The position numbers were made by a program, and so were the translations under genes. From Leguminivora glycinivorella (lineage: Eukaryota; Arthropoda; Insecta; Lepidoptera; Tortricidae), in NCBI RefSeq assembly GCF_023078275.1, contig NC_062991.1, positions 3,906,001 through 3,970,000 of the forward strand: DNA of 64,000 nucleotides, read 5' to 3'. Below are positions 31,698-42,545 of this stretch, piece by piece. The notes below the pieces were generated by a model that was given only the letters and a program-made list of their open reading frames with translations, made no database searches and was not told where the DNA came from. How positions within the stretch are numbered: position 1 is the stretch's first letter; the number at the start of each line of letters is the position of its first letter.

Positions 31698-31704
31698 ATC
31701 GCGC
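31693..31704 (+). repeat. Target-site duplication, right, of the Jockey element
   Basis: gcaagatcgcgc matches 25802-25813 exactly. Confidence 0.9.
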
Positions 31705-31961
31705 TCATTTCTATTATGGCAGGGATATGGGAAGGTTCGTAAGGCTTATTTTCAATGAATGCTTCGATCGAGTATTAAAGTAAGTTACATCTTAAACCTA
31801 ATACATAGTCTACCTAGATCTTAGGCTACCTACGTTGATCAAGATCTTTATTTTTAGCTATTACAACTTAAGTAAGGAATTAAATAGGATAACTTAGGGT
31901 CATCTAATGTTCGATCGTTAGGTACGTTCGGCCGGTGGGTCGGCTGTCGCCCACAACCCTG

Positions 31962-32126
31962 GTGCCGGAGCCGAATGGCATTTCTGCAACGTGAAACAAA
32001 AACGAAACGCCGCAAAAGGAAGTCTGGCTCTGTCGCGCCACTACCCACGAGCAATAGAGATAGATATCTACAAGCGTTTCGTTCCGTGAGCGTTCTGTGA
32101 GCGTTTGTGCCATTCCGCTACGCACA
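31962..32126 (-). mobile_element. MITE with CTG target duplication (GCCGAATGGC family)
   Basis: 165 bp, flanked by CTG at 31959-31961 and 32127-32129. The ends contain agccgaatggcatttctg and gtttgtgccattccgctacg. The interior carries the family's tctgtcgcgccactaccc and tagagatagatatctaca. Confidence 0.75.
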
Positions 32127-32597
32127 CTGAACGCGACTGGTACCTACAGACTCTAGTGTACGGATTGTCGCACATAGAGTTCAGTTTTTATGGAATTATG
32201 AGTATATTTTTTATTTCACTACGTGCCCGTGGCCTACCATTGTATGTCACTACCGAAGCTTAGTTGATATCGTTTTTATATTATTAAAAAAATCTTGAAT
32301 TTGTCCTTGATAAGGTAGGAAAATATTTGTGAGTGTGTTTAGTAAACCGTAGTCCCACTTTGTCGCTGACCATAAAGACGAGATTTTCTTGTGTCGTGTA
32401 TCTTTATACGAATACTTAAACTGACAACGCGGCTTTATAAGTAGCAATCAACAAAGTGGGACGTTTTACTAAAAACATTCACATTTTAAGAGCTTACCAA
32501 CGATAGTACATTACGATACACGTGCGGATAGAAAGAAGTTGGAAACGAGTGGTAAAGGGAGTGTTTTAAATCGACACGAGTTATAAATTTCCTCTTT

Positions 32598-32951
32598 ATT
32601 TATTTATTTAAACTTTATTGCACAGTAAAAAAAATGTACAAAAGGCGAACTTAATGCCAGAAGGCATTCTCTACCAGCTAACCTTTGGGCCAAACAGAGA
32701 TCTATAAGAGCTTAATAGGTGCAGGAAATGTCGCAATGACGAGAAATGGAATACCTACTAAATAACCATAAATGATTATATATATCATACAGCTTACTAT
32801 TATATATATTAAAAAAATATACATACTTAAAATAATATAGATATCTACTTACAAATACACATAAATATACATACGTATACATATAACATAATATATACAT
32901 AAATTAATATATATATCTGCCTTATAATTATTACGACTCTTAGTTATGAGA
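32598..32951 (-). mobile_element. Truncated non-LTR 3' end with (AAATA)n tail
   Basis: The minus strand ends in an (AAATA)n-type tail (plus strand atttatttatttaaacttta), and the segment contains tgccagaaggcattctctac. CTCTTT flanks both sides (32592-32597 and 32952-32957). No coding frame remains. Confidence 0.65.
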
Positions 32952-33010
32952 CTCTTTGCACGTGTATCGTACGTTTTTCAGTACAGATGGCCCGCTAAAG
33001 TTTCGACCTG

Positions 33011-33164
33011 GGTGGCTAGCCGAATGGCACAATCGCTCACGAAACGCTCACGAAACGAAGCGCTAGTAGATATCTATCTCTATCGCGCTTGCGTATTGGC
33101 GCGACAGAGCCAGCGGCGTATCGCTTTCGTTTGGCGTCGGAGAAATGCCATTCGGCTACGGGGC
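33011..33164 (+). mobile_element. MITE with CTG target duplication, copy identical to 33656
   Basis: 154 bp between CTG at 33008-33010 and 33165-33167. Read base by base it equals the reverse complement of 33656-33809. The TIR core is tagccgaatggca. A shortened interior (agccagcggcgtatcgcttt) is shared only by these two copies. Confidence 0.8.
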
Positions 33165-33531
33165 CTGACAAGAAATGAACCACTTCGTACACTACTGCGG
33201 GCAAAAAGCACTACCTGTACTGGAAAAGTTTTTATTTAAACAATAATGACACGTCTGGCAGTGACATAGCTATCCGATATCCGATGCATATCGTGTTTAG
33301 AGCTAACTTGTGACGTGTATATTAATTGCATGTGACGTATATTGAATCAGACCGACAATATTTTTACAATCAATCAAATTGTGTGACCAAATTGAAGAAT
33401 GTCTATCTATTTATTACAAGAAGCGTGTAAGTAGTTGTAATTAATCTTTATTAGAGGCGGGACTTTATAATTATTATTATGGTCAGAATAGCAAGCAACA
33501 CTGGTATGTTACTATAGTTGTTGCTCTTACT

Positions 33532-34007
33532 TCATCATCATCCTCCTTGATCCATTCCGGCATTTGCCGCGGCTTATGGGAGCCCGGGGTCCGCTTTGAC
33601 AACTAATCCCAAGATTTGGCGTAGGCACTAGTTTTACGAAAGCGACTGCCATCTGGCCCCGTAGCCGAATGGCATTTCTCCGACGCCAAACGAAAGCGAT
33701 ACGCCGCTGGCTCTGTCGCGCCAATACGCAAGCGCGATAGAGATAGATATCTACTAGCGCTTCGTTTCGTGAGCGTTTCGTGAGCGATTGTGCCATTCGG
33801 CTAGCCACCCTGACCTTCCAACCTAGGCCTTATTGGAATTATTCCGGTTTCCGCACGGTGTTGTCCTACGCCGAAAAGCGACTGGCAAGTTTAGTATCAA
33901 ATGACATTTCGCACTTAAGTTCCGAAAAACATTGGTACGAGCCGGGGTTCGAACCCGCGACCTCCGGATTGAAAGTCGTACGCTCTTACCGCTAGGCCAC
34001 TAGCGCT
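33532..34007 (-). mobile_element. tRNA-derived SINE with nested MITE
   Basis: The minus-strand head has a pol III A-box-like tggcctagcggtaagagc and a B-box ggttcgaaccccggctcgta. The tail has ggcaaatgccggaatggatc and ends in an (ATG)n run. It is interrupted at 33656-33809 by the CTG-target MITE. Other copies: 38878, 40133, 40722 and 47893. Confidence 0.75.
33656..33809 (-). mobile_element. MITE with CTG target duplication, nested in SINE
   Basis: Flanked by CTG at 33653-33655 and 33810-33812; removing it and one CTG rejoins the SINE sequence gccatctgaccttccaac. It is the inverted twin of 33011-33164. Confidence 0.8.
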
Positions 34008-34079
34008 TTTGCGCGTTGTTGCTCTTACATAAATAAATAAAACAATTAATTATTCTTATCAGTGTGCGTAGTAGAATGC

Positions 34080-34233
34080 ACGAACACTCACGAAACGCTC
34101 ACGATAATATTTCTTTCGTAGCTATCTATCTCTATCGCTCTTGCGTATTGGCGCGACAGAGCCAGACTACACTTCTGCGGCGTTTCGGTGGCGTTTCGCG
34201 TCGCAGAAATGCCATTCGGCTATAAGGAGCCTG
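34080..34233 (+). mobile_element. Degraded GCCGAATGGC-family MITE
   Basis: The interior blocks acgaaacgctcacgataat and gcgtattggcgcgacagagc and the right end atgccattcggctat are present. The left TIR is lost. CTG follows the right end. Confidence 0.65.
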
Positions 34234-34739
34234 AGCAGATTTTTATTTAGTAAGTTCTTTTCCGTAAATTTCTCTAAATTTAGGTGAACTTTGGCGTACC
34301 ATTACCACCATTTAAATTTAATTTAGTACCATTGAAATGGAATTCCTAAATGTAATGAAACAAAACACAATCAAAACACAAAACGGAATTCCACAGCGCA
34401 TGTTTTTCTCGTAACTCGTAATTGCGTAGCCAAAATGATAATAGTTTACGCTAGGCGCCGATCAAAACGCAGTGTCTCTCCGTCCCTCTAATACGGAAGA
34501 GCGATAGAAATAGCTACCTATGTCGGCGGCCGATCGTAAAATCCGCCAAATCACGAGATTCCTAGGCATATCGTGAAACGGCGCCAAATCATGAAATGTC
34601 TAAAAGTTGCCCAGGGATATCATGATGTGCCTGATAAACAACACGGCAGATCGATTAAAGAAACGCATTCGTCGATATTCCTAGCTCTATATCGGGCACT
34701 TCGTAGAATAGTTTTTTTCTTGGCCTTTGGTGGCGCTAA

Positions 34740-34900
34740 GTATACAGCGAAAGGCTCCGTTCCAGAGCTCCTCCTCCTCTTGACTTGCGTTTCACCTGTG
34801 ACAGATGTGGCAAAAGGTGTCGTGTTGCCATCGGACTACTGCCACCAAAGACGATGTACCGGCACCACACAATAAAATCACTCCAACAATCATCTGCTAA
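34740..34900 (+). pseudogene. Possible retrotransposon ORF2 C-terminal zinc finger
   Basis: One frame reads FTCDRCGKRCRVAIGLLPPK, a CxxC motif followed by the 'IGL' found in C2H2-like fingers at the end of some insect non-LTR ORF2s. The second histidine pair is not clear. The preceding 34525-34640 (tcctaggcatatcgtgaaac, cgccaaatcatgaaatg) looks like repeat DNA. The assignment is tentative; the longer open frame at 34573-34875 is in another frame. Confidence 0.35.
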
Positions 34901-34945
34901 GATGTCGTGACCAATGATGTATGGAATTCACTCGCTGTATAGCTA

Positions 34946-35082
34946 AGTGCGTTTTCACATTATCCCATCCGATATCGGAGTCGGAACGATTTCAAAGGAA
35001 AAAATCAAAACACGGCTTCAATGTATGGGATATCGGTCCTACATCCGATATCGGATCGGATGATGTGAAAACGCACTAATGC
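34946..35082. mobile_element. MITE with gtgcgttttcacattatcc ends, copy 1
   Basis: Inverted ends gtgcgttttcacattatcc and (opposite) tgatgtgaaaacgcac are joined by gatatcgg-rich palindromic sequence. Related copies lie at about 42430-42545 and 51003-51140. Confidence 0.65.
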
Positions 35083-35254
35083 TATTGTAAGCGTTAGTTC
35101 CTTTGGCTACGTACGCACTGTTATTGTTACATCATGTCACTTTCGTCGGTGAAAATATGGCCGCGGGCCAAACAGCAAACTTGACCTTATGTTATGACGG
35201 TCATTCGCCTTCACGGTTATCAAACACACTGAAGATACGGCCCGGATGTAGAAT

Positions 35255-35466
35255 ATAATAGAATATAACCTAACCAAAAAAAAATTGAAAAAACACAGTA
35301 GACCGATTTTCATGAAACATGGCTAAGAACACTCCAGCTTTCAGACAAAAAAAAAACTAAATCTAAATCGGTTCATCCTTTCGGGAGTTACGATGCCACA
35401 GACAGACACACACACAGACAGACAGAACAGACAGACAGACAGACTGACAGACAGACACATACAGAC

Positions 35467-35497
<31 letters not shown>

Positions 35498-35560
35498 AAC
35501 AGACAGACCGACACGTCAGACTTTACCCCGTCCTTTTTGCGTCGGGGGTTAATATATTTT
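35255..35560 (-). repeat. (CAGA)n-containing dispersed repeat
   Basis: An inverted copy of the 905/41479 family: accgattttcatgaaacatg, ctaaatctaaatcggttcat and gtcctttttgcgtcggggg, with a CAGA run at 35398-35514. Open frames through the run are low-complexity artefacts. Confidence 0.7.
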
Positions 35561-35561
35561 T

Positions 35562-36030
35562 TTTTAATACTACGTCGGTGGCAAACAAGTATACGGTCCG
35601 CTTGATGTAAAGCGGTCACCGTAACCTATGGACGCCTGCAACTCAAACAGTGTCACATGCGCGTTGCCACCCCATTAGAAACTTGTACACTCCCTTTTGC
35701 TGTGTTAAGTACAAAAGGAGTGTACAAGTTCCAAGGAGGGTTCGGGTTGCCGACGACTCAAAGGACAATAGACGGAACAAGTTAGTTCCGTAAGTCCTCC
35801 CGTCATCAGCACACCGCACCCTCGTTGAGCTCTAGCAGCCTTACTCACCGGCAGGAACACAACACTATGAGTAGGGTCTAGTGCTATTTGGCTGCGGTCT
35901 TCTGTAAGGCGGAGGTACTACCCCAGTTGGGCTCTGCTCTAGATTCGAGCGAGACGATATCCGCTGTGCTGTGCCCTACCACACAAAGTGGAATATCATT
36001 CGCTATGCCCTACCTCCTATTGGAATAGAA
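35562..36030 (-). mobile_element. Poly(A)-tailed retroposon fragment
   Basis: The plus strand starts with a T run, then actacgtcggtggcaaacaa and ggtcaccgtaacctatggac. This 3' sequence is shared with 56405-56560. On the minus strand it ends in poly(A). Contents to about 36030 appear to belong to it; no ORF was recognised. Confidence 0.55.
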
Positions 36031-36032
36031 TA

Positions 36033-36168
36033 AATAAATAAATATGTAATAAATAAATAAGTAAATATTATTGGACATTCTTACACAAATTGACTAAGTC
36101 CTACGGTAAGCTCAGGAAGTCTTGTGTTGCAGTGGCATTAGTCGTCGCACATAGCGAATTGGATATAA
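36033..36168 (-). mobile_element. Short retroposon 3' end with (AAATA)-type tail
   Basis: aataaataaataaatatgta is followed by ggacattcttacacaaattg and cggtaagctcaggaagtctt, a non-coding retroposon end. The 5' side is truncated. Confidence 0.45.
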
Positions 36169-36502
36169 AAATAATAAATAAAATAAAAATATTTTTATTG
36201 CCATAACTACCAACACAAATACATGAGAAAAAATAGAAACAAATAGAAACAAAATGGATAAAACTTGAACAATGTAGCAAGAAATAAGAATAATAAAAAA
36301 AAAACCTAAAATTAACATTAACTACATCTTAAACTATATTTACAGTTATACATTTGGTAGGCTTAGGCAATGGGTACCCGTCTCAGCTTGTTGCCAGATA
36401 TATACGTACATACACCCAGCGCTGGTTTTCAGATGGGCCCCTTTTCCTACGGGTCGGTCGTTCAGTATCGGGATGCATAGGACAGAACCCCGTATCTTCC
36501 CC

Positions 36503-36692
<190 letters not shown>

Positions 36693-36833
36693 AGCGTGCG
36701 TGCATGTGTGTGTATAAATATAGATATATTATGTATGTGTGTGTAAAGTAAAAATGGCATGTAAAGTTGGTACATATATAAATTGCGTATAGGTATATAT
36801 AAATGTATAGGTATATATTACTTACTTAGTTCT

Positions 36834-37439
36834 TTAAGGGAGATTTCCTTTCTGTAATTTAAGTAAATGTGCTCTAACCAACTTCTTGAATTGCAGCAAC
36901 GGCATAGGATTTCTTATTGGTGGTGGTAGATCATTCCATATTTTCGTTGCTGCGTATTTGAAACCTCCCCTAAAGAACTTTGTTTTGTGCTTAGGGATAA
37001 GCAAAGCGTACTGTCTGTGACTTCTTACTGGCTTGTTTGCATCGTTTACCCACTTCAGTTTCTCATAAAGATAAAGCGGTTTCCCCAACTCTAAGATTTT
37101 ATGTAATGTACACGACAAATGGAGGTATCGTCTATTTTCCATCTTTAGGATGTTTTTGACATTTAAATATGGTGTAATATGTGCTCTCTTAGGGATATCG
37201 TAACAAAAACGTGTACAAGCGTTCTGAACTCTTTGTATGGACTTTTTTGTTTTTGCTAATAACCTAGGACCATAGACAGTGTCTGTATAGTTAAATGGGG
37301 ATAGTACTAGAGATTCCACAAGGATTTCTCTTACTTTCTCGGACAGGTATTTCCTACAGCTGTATAAAGTTTTTAGACGAAAGAATGCATTCCGTATCTT
37401 GATATCAACATGATGTTCGAATCTTAATTCTCCATCCAT
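36834..37439 (-). CDS. Non-LTR reverse transcriptase C-terminal fragment
   Basis: The 201-codon open frame has the post-catalytic part of ORF2: FEHHVDIKIRNAFFRLKTLY, SLVLSPFNYTDTVYGPRLLA, IQRVQNACTRFCYDIPKR and KYAATKIWNDLPPPIR. These are the 'thumb' signatures of CR1/L2/Jockey-like enzymes. Motifs A-C with the catalytic aspartates are absent because the copy is 5'-truncated, so it cannot act as an RT. The initial ATG is internal to the original gene. It is not a host gene. Confidence 0.75.
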   Translation of the reverse strand: MDGELRFEHHVDIKIRNAFFRLKTLYSCRKYLSEKVREILVESLVLSPFNYTDTVYGPRLLAKTKKSIQRVQNACTRFCYDIPKRAHITPYLNVKNILKMENRRYLHLSCTLHKILELGKPLYLYEKLKWVNDANKPVRSHRQYALLIPKHKTKFFRGGFKYAATKIWNDLPPPIRNPMPLLQFKKLVRAHLLKLQKGNLP

Positions 37440-37705
37440 AATAATAATATTGTTATTATTCTGTTAAATATTATTATTGTTATTCTGGGACACGTACTGA
37501 GAATCTTGACACGCGTTAGGTATCGTATAAATGTTTACAAATATGACCTTTATGAAACCGATTGATATACTTTAAGATGTATCAATTGTTTGTTGAATAA
37601 CACATTTATCTAAACATTGACATGAGTAATCTGTTTGCGTTCGCACTTCCTATCTTTGTGTCACATGACGGCGGCTGTTCAAAAAGCGTGCACAAATCGT
37701 TTTCG

Positions 37706-37857
37706 CACGAGTTAGAAAGGGACAAAAGTAGCCTATATCACTCTCCATCCCTTCAACCATCTCCACTTAAAAAATCACGTCAATTCGTCGCTCCGTTTGG
37801 CCGTGAAAGACGGACAAACAAACAGATACACCAATTTATAATGATAAAGTATGGATT
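37706..37857 (-). mobile_element. Helitron fragment lacking the CTAG end
   Basis: It matches the family from gttagaaagggacaaaagta to tttataatgataaagtatgg. The 3' terminal hairpin and CTAG are missing and replaced by unrelated sequence. Confidence 0.65.
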
Positions 37858-38009
37858 GTTTTTGTGTTAATTACATAAACTTTGATCGATACGACATTCA
37901 GAATACGATAAAAGTAAAAAATGGTCTGAAATGCTTCGAGAAAAGGATGGTACGGCCGTGCCTCTTTTTGCTCGACTTGGCGGGGGCACTGCCGTGCCCC
38001 CAGATTTTT

Positions 38010-38100
38010 AGACAGATTTTATGCTTAATGGTCGTCACAAAACTGACAGCAAGTTAATTTTTTTAGCAATTTACGCTAATCCCAAATTCTGAAAATGCCT
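38010..38100. repeat. Partial foldback element (3378 family)
   Basis: tttatgcttaatggtcgtca and cccaaattctgaaaatgcc match 3525-3565 and the right TIR of 3378-3986. The middle is deleted. Confidence 0.55.
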
Positions 38101-38296
38101 TATTAGGCTCTCTATTGAGAGGCACTAAGCGTTTCGTTGTCATAGCGTAAGAAATCGTCACTACGGCTATGCCAGCTCTTTTTTGTGATATTTAAAACGG
38201 AAGAATTGATTTGACATCGTTACATTACTACTTAACTTGTGCAATTGTTTATTTACATGAACATGTTTACCTACATAATAACATAAAATTATAAAT

Positions 38297-38749
38297 AGTT
38301 ATTTGTTATACAAGGGGGCAAAGTTGTATTTTAACGCCGAGTATGGAATTGAAAAACGAGCAAGTGAAAGGATTCTATAGTTGAACCACGAGCGAAGCGA
38401 GTGGTTCGAGAATAGAATCCTGAACTTGCGAGTTTTTTAACATACGAGAAGTAAAATACATTTGCACCCGAGTGTAACACAAAACTTTTCCCCTCACTAT
38501 AGCGAGGAAACTACAACGCAAAAAAATGCGTTTATCACTGCTTCCAGTAGTCCTACAGGTGGTAAATCATCTTTATTACTAGATTCACCTACTTTTATCA
38601 ATTTTAAAGCAGTTAATTTGATTATATTCAAGGTCAAATTACTTTACCCACTAGTGGATAAAATGCGTTTTTACCCGCTGGTATTAAAGGACAAAACACG
38701 TGTTTCCGAGCTAGTGAGGGGAAAATACTATAAGATAACTAATAGAAAT
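38297..38749 (+). mobile_element. 450-bp element with tagttat inverted ends
   Basis: The left end tagttatttgttatacaagg and right end aagataacta are imperfect inverses. The interior has gagcgaagcgagtggttcga and tttacccactagtggataaa palindromes. Decayed relatives: 6695-7110 (inverted), 39781-40005, and scraps at 47830 and 51785. The class is unknown. Confidence 0.55.
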
Positions 38750-38990
38750 AGGTACATACAATAAAGAAAATACATTAACTAAACTAAACTATGTATTGTC
38801 TTAACTTGTGTTGAGATTTTGAGATTTGAAATTTAAAAAACTTATTTTACTTACTTAGGTACTTACTTTATTACTAAGCGCTGGTGGCCTAGCGGTAAGA
38901 GCGTGCGACTTTCGATCCGGGGTCGCTGGTTCGAACCCCGGCTCGTACCAATGGGTTTTTCGGAACTTATGTGCGAAATGTCATTTGATT
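38526..38990 (+). repeat. Segmental duplication, first copy
   Basis: Near-identical to 39781-40245 across the right part of one element, about 130 bp of otherwise unique sequence and the SINE head. Visible differences are a 4-5 bp gap near 38752 and a few substitutions. Confidence 0.8.
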
Positions 38991-39440
38991 TTACTTTTCG
39001 GTGAAGGAAAACATCGTGACTAATTCCAATAAGGCCTAGTTACACTGAGAGAAAATACAACCAGTTTTCATGTTCGTTCAACAAGTTTTTTGGTTAAAAT
39101 AGCGCCTACGTGCTCTTTGGTCCAAACAACAAGCTACTTGTCATTTGAATCGGCAATATATTTGAATCAACAAGTCGATTTTATAAAAACAACCTGACAC
39201 ATATTGTTTTAAACATACGTTTGGCTGATTCAAACGGATAAACCGCAACAAGTCGAACTTGTTAAATTCACAATGCAAATTTCTCTCAGTGTACCTATCC
39301 GGTTGGAAGGTGAGATGGCAGTCGCTTTCGTAAAAACTAGCGCCTACGCCAGATCTTGGGATAAGTTGTCAAAGCGGGCCCCAGACTCCCATGAGCCGTG
39401 GCAAATGCCGGGATACCTCAAGGAGAATGGAGAAAGAGTT
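38878..39440 (+). mobile_element. tRNA-derived SINE with nested MITE
   Basis: The head is ctggtggcctagcggtaaga with B box ggttcgaaccccggctcgta. The body continues aaggcctagtta, then is interrupted by the MITE at 39043-39291, and resumes at ccggttggaaggtgagatgg to gccgtggcaaatgccggg. Confidence 0.75.
39043..39291 (+). mobile_element. TA-type MITE (CACTGAGAG family), intact reference copy
   Basis: 249 bp from cactgagagaaaat to atttctctcagtg between TA at 39041-39042 and 39292-39293, inserted in a SINE. Other copies: 21539-24442, 46770-47012 and 53923-54441. TA duplication points to Tc1/mariner mobilisation. Confidence 0.75.
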
Positions 39441-39675
39441 CAAAGTAGTCTGGTCATAAATTTACAGTCGTGTAGATAATATAATCTGAATATGTGGCCT
39501 GATTTCTCTCTCGTATCGTATATTCACTTTATTTGGTACAGTTGTTGAATAAAACGTGAACAAAAGAAACTAGAATGACCTTAATTACATAACTAATAAT
39601 CATAGAAAAATATGTATAACTTACTTTTCTATGCTATAATACCTATACTATCGGTAAGATCGCTGCTGTGGCCCG

Positions 39676-39780
39676 TTTCTCGAAAGGTACAAGCCTTGTA
39701 TTACAAGTGTGTTTCCATGACAACCCATACGATTTGACAGTTCGCGCACTTGTAATACAAGGCATGTACCTTTCGAGAAA
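39676..39780. repeat. 105-bp palindromic MITE
   Basis: tttctcgaaaggtacaagcc and ggcatgtacctttcgagaaa, together with cttgtattacaagtg and cacttgtaatacaag, form arms of about 34 bp. It abuts exactly the left edge of the second duplication copy. Confidence 0.65.
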
Positions 39781-40245
39781 ATGCGTTTATCACTGCTTCC
39801 AGTAGTCCTACAGGTGGTAAATCATCTTTATTACTAGATTCACCTACTTTTATCAATTTTAAAGCAGTTAATTTGATTATATTCAAGGTCAAATTACTTT
39901 ACCCACTAGTGGATAAAATGCGTTTTTACCCGCTGGTATTAAAGGACAAAACACGTGTTTCCGAGATAGTGAGGGGAAAATACTATAAGATAACTAATAG
40001 AAATACATACAATAAAGAAAATACATTAACTAAACTAAACTATGTATTGTCTTAACTTGTGTTGAGATTTTGAGATTTGAAATTTAAAAAACTTATTTTA
40101 CTTACTTAGGTACTTACTTTATTACTAAGCGCTGGTGGCCTAGCGGTAAGAGCGTGCGACTTTCGATCCGGGGGTCGCTGGTTCGAACCCCGGCTCGTAC
40201 CAATGGGTTTTTCGCAACTTATGTGCGAAATGTCATTTGATATTT
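39781..40245 (+). repeat. Segmental duplication, second copy
   Basis: A partner of 38526-38990, about 1.25 kb downstream in direct orientation; it starts immediately after the palindromic MITE. Confidence 0.8.
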
Positions 40246-40445
40246 GCCTGTCGCTTTTCGGTAAAGGAAAACATCGTGAGGAAACCGTACTAATTCCATT
40301 AAGGCCTACCGTTTGGGTTGGAAGGTCAGATGGCAGTAGCTTTTGTAAAACTAGTGCCTAAGCCAAATCTTGGGATTAGTTGTCACAGGGACCCCAGGTT
40401 AGCCGTGGCAAATGCCGGGATAACTCAAGAAGTCATGCATGATGA
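40133..40445 (+). mobile_element. tRNA-derived SINE
   Basis: The complete-looking copy runs from ctggtggcctagcggtaaga through the B box to ggcaaatgccgggataactc and a short catgatgatgc tail. No protein is encoded. Confidence 0.75.
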
Positions 40446-40721
40446 TGCTATACAACCGATTGTGCTGAAACTTTGCACACATATGTAAATCATTTGACGA
40501 TGCAATGTTGTGGTATCATGGAGTTGTTCTGATGATGGAGCAGAAAGGTGGTCATAGGAACTCTGTAATAAAATGTCATATCCCCATCAAGTAAGGGGTT
40601 TTTAGAAACGTCTCGGAGAGCAGTAGATGACTGTCGAAAGAAAAGTACAGTCGGCGATAAAAGCTTGTGCCAACAATGATTTTTTTTGCAAAAAAACTTA
40701 TTATTCATTTACGGTAACGAT

Positions 40722-41035
40722 AAACAGAGCGTGCGACTTTCGATCCGGAGGTCGCTGGTTCGAACCCGGCTCGTACCAATCAGTTTTTCTAAACTTACGT
40801 GCGAAATGTCACTTGATATTTGCCAGTCGCTTTTCGGTAAAGGAAAACATCGTGAGGAAACCGTACTATTAATTTCATTAAGGCCTAGTTACCGTTTGGG
40901 TTGGAAGGTCAGATTGCATTCGCTTTTGCAAAACTAGTGCCTAAGCCAAATCTTGGGATTAGTTGTCACAGGGACCCCAGGTTAGCCGTGGCAAATGCCG
41001 GGGTAACGCAAGGAGGATGATGATGATGAAAGATA
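40722..41035 (+). mobile_element. tRNA-derived SINE lacking the A box
   Basis: It starts at agagcgtgcgactttcgatc, so the first part of the tRNA head is missing. The B box ggttcgaacccggctcgta and body are present, and it ends gatgatgatgatga. Confidence 0.7.
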
Positions 41036-41478
41036 TACACTGTCACTTTTTTGTACATTAAGTGGTCAATAGTTCTAATACTACGTGTTCGCAATGCGGA
41101 AATAACAGATTTTGATTGACTGTTCGATAATATGTCATATTCATTTGAAATAAGATTGAAGTTTTAAACAATGAAATATTAGTAACATAATAACGCATTC
41201 ACAATATACATTTTATAACAGACCTTTAGTCATTGACTTTTAAACTTTATATTACTAGTATCAAAGTCTTTTTTGCATAGTTTTTTATTCGCAAAGAACA
41301 TTTTTTTGTACCCGGAATCTTTGTGCGTTTTTTGTTATATATTTAATCGATAATTCTGTTACATCATATAATTCGATTTATTTGACTGTTGCATAAAACA
41401 ACCGGTTAATATTGTGATTGATTTAAGTAACAAAGATTTTTTAAATACGAACGGCATCATATTTATTAGGTGTATTTT

Positions 41479-41830
41479 TAACCCCCGACGCAAAAACGAC
41501 AGGGTGTTATTATTTTGACGTGTCTGTCTGTCTGTTTGTCTGTCTGTGAGTGTGTGTCTGTCTGTGGCATCGTAGCTCCCGAACGGACGAACCGATTTAG
41601 ATTTAGTTTTTTTATCTGAAAGCTGAGTTAGTCGATAGTGTTCTTAGCCACGTTTTATGAAAATCGGTCTACTACGTCGCGGTCGCGGGTTTTTTCAAAA
41701 TTTTAATTTTGTGGTTAGGTTATGTTCAGATTTATACAATGTCAAATCGTGTGGTGATGGGCTAAGAATTTCATTTTTTAATCACCCTTTTAACCCCCGA
41801 CGCAAAAACGACGTTGTGTTATACTATACG
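41479..41830 (+). repeat. (TCTG)-containing dispersed repeat
   Basis: It starts taacccccgacgcaaaaacg, carries tgtctgtctgtctgtttgtc, and continues gtagctcccgaacggacgaa and gaaaatcggtctactacgtc. The opening words repeat at about 41790, so a second truncated copy may follow. Confidence 0.65.
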
Positions 41831-41884
41831 TTTGACACGTAAAATGGAGTGATACCTACAAATCTAGGGTGAACACTGAACAGG

Positions 41885-41960
41885 CATCATTCTCCGACGC
41901 CAAACGGCCAGTCGCGCTAATACGCACGCGATAGAGATAGATATCTACATCGTAGTGAGC
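41885..41960 (-). repeat. GCCGAATGGC-family MITE remnant
   Basis: catcattctccgacgccaaa and acgcgatagagatagatatc are family interior; both ends are decayed. Confidence 0.45.
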
Positions 41961-42429
41961 CAACTTTGCCCCCAGGCATTTCTGGCTTCCATCTGGCCAA
42001 CTTTGCCCTTGGCTTCTCTGTGGCCAAGAATAAGCCCATTTATAATAATAAAAAAAAAATTGTACCGTATTCGAAATATCAATTGTCTAACGTGTGTCAA
42101 AACCACATCAAATTCGTATCAAAATGTTGTTTTAGGATCCATTTATTGCCACTTTTTTTGTTATTTTTAGTCTCTTGGCTAGTTGCGATTAGCGGTCATA
42201 AGCTTAAACAAAAGCGCATAGGTACCTACTGATAATTGAAAGTTGTTATTGTTCCCTGACTAAAGTAAGTTGCCTAATACAGGCAAGATATTAATAAGAC
42301 TTAATAAGAGTAAAATGACTATAATGTCACGTTCGTTCCATTCTGATTTCCATAATAGGTAAGTTTGTTGAGGTACCAGCAGCGAGTGATCCATACAAGC
42401 CGATTCCCACAGGCTTGCCTAAAATTGAT

Positions 42430-42545
42430 TGATCCGATGTCGGATGTTGGACCGATAGACACATTACAGACGCCATCTTGGATTTTTTCTATTGAAATCC
42501 TATCGACGTCCGATATCGGATCGGATAATATGAAAACGGACTAAA
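42430..42545. mobile_element. MITE with gttttcat/gatccgatatcgg ends, copy 2
   Basis: gatccgatgtcggatgttgg and tccgatatcggatcggataa...gaaaacggac mirror each other; the right end is well preserved and the left end is truncated. Confidence 0.5.

Larger units (their letters stand above)
32508..33228 (+). repeat. Palindromic repeat (4475 family) with two nested insertions
   Basis: The ordered pieces ttacgatacacgtgcgg, tttaaatcgacacgagtta, gcacgtgtatcgtacg, cagtacagatggcccgctaa and aatgaaccacttcg match the 4475-4702 unit. They are separated by a retroposon (32598-32951) and a MITE (33011-33164), each with its own duplication. Confidence 0.7.

Noticed and set aside
33780..33995. 71-codon frame
   Set aside because: Lies in antisense SINE and MITE sequence.
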